From UBA5072 sp041737175 (GTDB taxonomy: Bacteria; Bacteroidota; Bacteroidia; Bacteroidales; UBA10428), in NCBI GenBank assembly GCA_041737175.1, contig JBGSSF010000002.1, positions 1-64,000 on the forward strand: a DNA stretch of 64,000 bases. Direction: 5' to 3'. A program made the translations under genes and the position numbers. The notes beneath the pieces were generated by a model. That model did no database searches. It saw nothing but the letters and a program-made list of their open reading frames with translations, and had not been told where the DNA came from. Positions 61,393-64,000 of this stretch are shown in pieces (within the stretch, counting starts at the first letter, position 1; each line of letters opens with the position of its first letter).

Positions 61393-61680
61393 AAGCGTAG
61401 TTAAGAAAACTATTGCCGTCAACTTAAGGTTTAACCGCAAAGCGGTTGAATTTGAATAACCCCGGGTGAAACCCGGGGTACACACTATGTGTGATGCTAT
61501 CCAACCACGGAGTGGTTGAATTTGCAGGTGAAATACTTTTAATTAATATTCAACCACTCCGTGGTTGATGAAAATTGCGATCTATGATAACACCGGGTTT
61601 CACCCGGCGCTATTCATATTAAAGCACTCCGTGCTTTTGAAGATTCCTTAAGTAGACTATGGTTAAGAAAACTACGCTTA
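61393..61680. repeat. Mosaic of palindromic repeats
   Basis: A 290-base gene-free stretch made of short hairpins: AACCGCAAAGCGGTT (about 61431-61445), CCCCGGGTGAAACCCGGGG (about 61461-61479), CCACGGAGTGG (61504-61514), CCACTCCGTGG (61553-61563), CCGGGTTTCACCCGG (about 61593-61607) and GCACTCCGTGC (about 61624-61634). It is bracketed by AGCGTAGTT/AACTACGCT arms, also seen at 11577. Confidence 0.85.
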
Positions 61681-61691
61681 GCCTCTCATAA

Positions 61692-61723
61692 AAAAAATCC
61701 CGACTGCAAGGCCGGGATTTTTT
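61692..61723. terminator. Bidirectional terminator between manC and gldN
   Basis: AAAAAATCCCG...CGGGATTTTTT stem with a 10-base loop, flanked by an A-run on one side and a T-run on the other, so it can act for both convergent genes. A further palindrome CAGCGGAGTT/AACTCCGCTG follows at about 61739-61762. Confidence 0.8.
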
Positions 61724-61772
61724 ATATATCCTTGTGCTCAGCGGAGTTTGTAACTCCGCTGAAAATAACATC

Positions 61773-62636
61773 CTAATACTCCCAAAGATCATGTTCCATG
61801 TTGAACAGGTATTCCTTTACCCTTTCGGCTTCGAGGAGGGCGTCCATCCCCAGGGCGTAAGAGCTGATGGCCCGGTTTTCATAAACGTTTGACTCGGCAA
61901 AGATGTAGCTGTTGAACCGGCGCTGCATAAAGTAATCGTCGTACGATATTCTCTGCGCATCGTTGTTGTTGTTGAAGATCTCATGCCTGGCCAGCAGCGG
62001 CCTGATCTCGGGGAAGTACACCCAGAAGCACTTTTCTTTCAGAATGGCATCGGTGGGCATTCCCTGGTCGTCGAGCTTGTTATAGATACGGATCGGGCAA
62101 AGACCAACGATGCGGACATTCATCACGGAGTGATTCTTATCGAAGAACCATTTTTCCTTCACCATGATCTGTTTTACCTGATCGGTCTGTCTTTCTTTCT
62201 GTATGGTCGTATCTGTAACCATTCCGGTATTGATATCGGTTCTCTTGAAGACTTCTTCCCCTGCGTCGAGAGATTCGTCGACCTGGTTGCGGTCGAGCGG
62301 GATGGTGAATTCATTCCGCCGATCCACCGAGGAAAAAGCACGGATGCCCTCGTTATCGATTCCCCAAAGGATCAGCTGCACCAGGTTGTACCTGTCATTG
62401 ATCGGTTGGGTGGGATAAAACAGGGGCAGATTCTGTTTCTGCTTCAGGTCGATGATCCTGTAAATATCCTTGGCCCACATCACATCGGCCTCACGTATAT
62501 AGGCATAAGGTACAGGGGCCTTGTTGGGAATATGCTCACGGGTATACACCTCGGTGAGAATATCCTGGGCTTTGAGTTTTTGCGGAGCCACTATGACCAT
62601 CGCCAATCCCATCAGTAATAAAGCAACTCGTTTCAT
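61773..62636 (-). CDS. gldN: Gliding motility/T9SS protein GldN (PorN)
   Basis: 287 residues. Signal peptide (ALLLMGLAMVIVAPQKLKAQ) and the conserved GldN core: YTREHIPNKAPVPYAYIREADVMW (in part), RIIDLKQKQNLPLFYP, FKRTDINTGMVTDT and CFWVYFPEIRPLLARHEIFN. GldN forms the periplasmic ring with GldK that anchors the T9SS motor. It lies 20 bases downstream of gldM, the usual gldKLMN order, so gldL and gldK are expected just beyond the right edge. Confidence 0.93.
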   Translation of the reverse strand: MKRVALLLMGLAMVIVAPQKLKAQDILTEVYTREHIPNKAPVPYAYIREADVMWAKDIYRIIDLKQKQNLPLFYPTQPINDRYNLVQLILWGIDNEGIRAFSSVDRRNEFTIPLDRNQVDESLDAGEEVFKRTDINTGMVTDTTIQKERQTDQVKQIMVKEKWFFDKNHSVMNVRIVGLCPIRIYNKLDDQGMPTDAILKEKCFWVYFPEIRPLLARHEIFNNNNDAQRISYDDYFMQRRFNSYIFAESNVYENRAISSYALGMDALLEAERVKEYLFNMEHDLWEY

Positions 62637-62656
62637 TCGACTATGTATTAATAAAA

Positions 62657-64000
62657 TTAATTCAATCTAAAGTTAATTGTGGACAGGTTTCTGACCGTAC
62701 CATCGGGACCCGTGGCCTTGATATCCTGAATATAAACCGGGCTCCCCTTGCCGAGGGTGTTGATCAAAGCCCTGACCTCCTGGTTAAACTGGTTTCCCTT
62801 TACTCTTCTTTCCTGGACAAAGCCCTGAACGACTGCCATCACAGTAAACTCAGTAACGGTGAATTTCAGGTCAAAATCAAAATCGGGAGGCATGGCTGCC
62901 ATAACACCGCTCTGTGCCATCAGTATGTTTTTGGCAATTCCGCCACCTTTTTGGTTGTTCACCCGGGCTTCGGGATCGGGAACTTTTTTCACGCGGAATT
63001 CCTTGTTGCCTACGTTGGTCCATTTGCCGTCGAGATCAGCGGATACGGTCACCATGCAGTTGCCCTCTCTGCGGGCACGCATGATCCATGAACTGCCGCG
63101 TTGTTCCAGCTGACCGTTGGATGCGGTGGCCCTGATCTTGTTGCCGGCAACGCCGGAAACCGATATTTCAACCGGGTTATCCACACCCAGGTAGAAGACG
63201 TTCATTTTGGTAGGGGAAACCACCACGCCACCTTCGGCCACGGTATAGTCAGCCGCAAACGGCCGTATGATGGGTTCACCACCGGGGCCCTTGATTTCGA
63301 TAATACCACCCCAGCTTCGTGAGCCCAGGGAACCACCTGAACGTTCGAACAAACCTTTTCCGGAACCTTTCTCAACCGGTAATTTGGTATAATTCAGGCC
63401 TTCCTTTCTTTCGTATTTCTTCTGTCCCGTAACAGGGTCAGTAGTCTCAATCCATGGCTGGCTGACTCCTTCAACCACATAAATATCGGGAGCCTGCGTT
63501 GTGTCGCGGGCAGCCAGGAATATGCTGGCCTTATAGGGATTCCCTTTCAAAATATAATTTGAATTGGGTATCACCACGGCTTCGAGTTCGTTAAACTTGA
63601 CTTCGCCTGCGCTGATCTGGGCATACAGGTAATTGATCATTTCCGATTCTGCGTTCCGCAGGTCGATCTGCAGGGATGACATGATGGCCAGAAAGCCCAT
63701 CAGCGGGGAATGTCCGAATTTATGGTATTCCCAGGTGGAACTTTCGGGATCTTTTTTCTTGCCTTTGGGCAGAACAGGAGGCTCCGTATCTAGACTCTTG
63801 GAAATGGAGGTCCTGAGCTGTTCCGGAAGTTCTTTTTCCTTTACCACGGTGAGCATGAATTCCCGGAGCGAGGCAATTTCATTTTTCAGTTTGCGAGCTT
63901 CGCTTTTATCGTTCAGATCGTTACCGATCATAACATTGTGCGGTGTATCATAATCGGTTGTGGCTTCGATTTTATCACGATCGATACTTTTGCCTTCGAT
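62657..64000 (-). CDS. gldM: Gliding motility/T9SS motor protein GldM (PorM), 5' end cut by the window
   Basis: About 447 residues visible; the frame stays open to the right edge, so the N-terminal membrane helix and first residues are missing. The visible part has the long helical region (EARKLKNEIASLREFML...SSLQIDLRNAESEMINYLYAQ) and the periplasmic domains D2-D4 (NPVEISVSGVAGNKIRATAS, ISTINFRLN at the C-terminus). GldM with GldL forms the proton-driven motor of the T9SS and gliding. It is followed by gldN after a 20-base gap. Confidence 0.93.
   Translation of the reverse strand: MEGKSIDRDKIEATTDYDTPHNVMIGNDLNDKSEARKLKNEIASLREFMLTVVKEKELPEQLRTSISKSLDTEPPVLPKGKKKDPESSTWEYHKFGHSPLMGFLAIMSSLQIDLRNAESEMINYLYAQISAGEVKFNELEAVVIPNSNYILKGNPYKASIFLAARDTTQAPDIYVVEGVSQPWIETTDPVTGQKKYERKEGLNYTKLPVEKGSGKGLFERSGGSLGSRSWGGIIEIKGPGGEPIIRPFAADYTVAEGGVVVSPTKMNVFYLGVDNPVEISVSGVAGNKIRATASNGQLEQRGSSWIMRARREGNCMVTVSADLDGKWTNVGNKEFRVKKVPDPEARVNNQKGGGIAKNILMAQSGVMAAMPPDFDFDLKFTVTEFTVMAVVQGFVQERRVKGNQFNQEVRALINTLGKGSPVYIQDIKATGPDGTVRNLSTINFRLN

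Noticed and set aside
1..64000. tRNA or rRNA genes
   Set aside because: No cloverleaf pattern or rRNA-like block was recognised by eye; a covariance search would be needed to exclude one fully.

Overview
The window looks like a chromosome segment from an uncultured, probably anaerobic member of the Bacteroidota (Bacteroidales-like). It carries type IX secretion/gliding genes (SprA, GldM, GldN), a eukaryotic-type IleRS with its DksA-like and LspA neighbours, a SusC-type plug protein, GSCFA, DUF4834 and SPOR proteins, and promoters of the TTTG/TAnnTTTG type. No rRNA, tRNA, CRISPR array or recognisable transposase was seen.

Layout. 1-2.2 kb is repeat-rich and almost gene-poor, with one DUF4160/DUF2442 toxin-antitoxin-like pair. 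2.2-7.3 kb is accessory: four four-helix-bundle (4HB, S23/IVS-protein family) genes, two DUF2809 membrane-protein genes and wecB. 7.4-31 kb is mostly housekeeping (serB, ribE, a secreted PA14 protein, ileS-dksA-lspA, yraN, an LD-carboxypeptidase, metG, an M23 peptidase, dxr, rseP, tatA, a lytic transglycosylase, a large PurF, SPOR and LEA proteins), interrupted by three more 4HB genes. 30.3-37.2 kb is a complete leucine operon read leftwards (leuA, leuC, leuD, a second isopropylmalate/citramalate synthase, leuB), preceded by a leader peptide and attenuator. 37.3-49 kb holds yebC, a macroglobulin/TonB-plug protein, a lipoprotein-like isoaspartyl methyltransferase, a PD40/SPOR protein, an LVIVD lipoprotein, GSCFA, a lipase-like hydrolase, an acyltransferase and gcvH. 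49-64 kb holds the 2467-residue sprA, ruvA, pdxA, mlaF-mlaE, a mannose-1-phosphate guanylyltransferase, gldN and the 3' part of gldM.

The most unusual feature is a family of elements spread over the first 60 kb. Each of seven 4HB genes lies between two arrays of short tandem words (7-9 bp), G-rich upstream and mirrored downstream, so the whole unit could fold as a long stem with the gene in the loop. Related proteins share related words (copies A and B; copies E and F). The same words, and others with no partner gene here, occur as gene-less arrays. Five of these are hairpins around a common ATGCYC core. Nearly all arrays lie exactly at the 3' ends of host genes and often supply the stop codon. 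A separate palindrome (CTTCGACTCCGCTCAG with its mirror) occurs four times and can carry different arrays inside it.

Functionally, the housekeeping genes serve envelope biogenesis (LspA, RseP, Mla, Tat, lytic enzymes), type IX secretion and gliding (SprA, GldM, GldN), and leucine synthesis. The leucine operon is probably controlled by ribosome stalling in the leader peptide.
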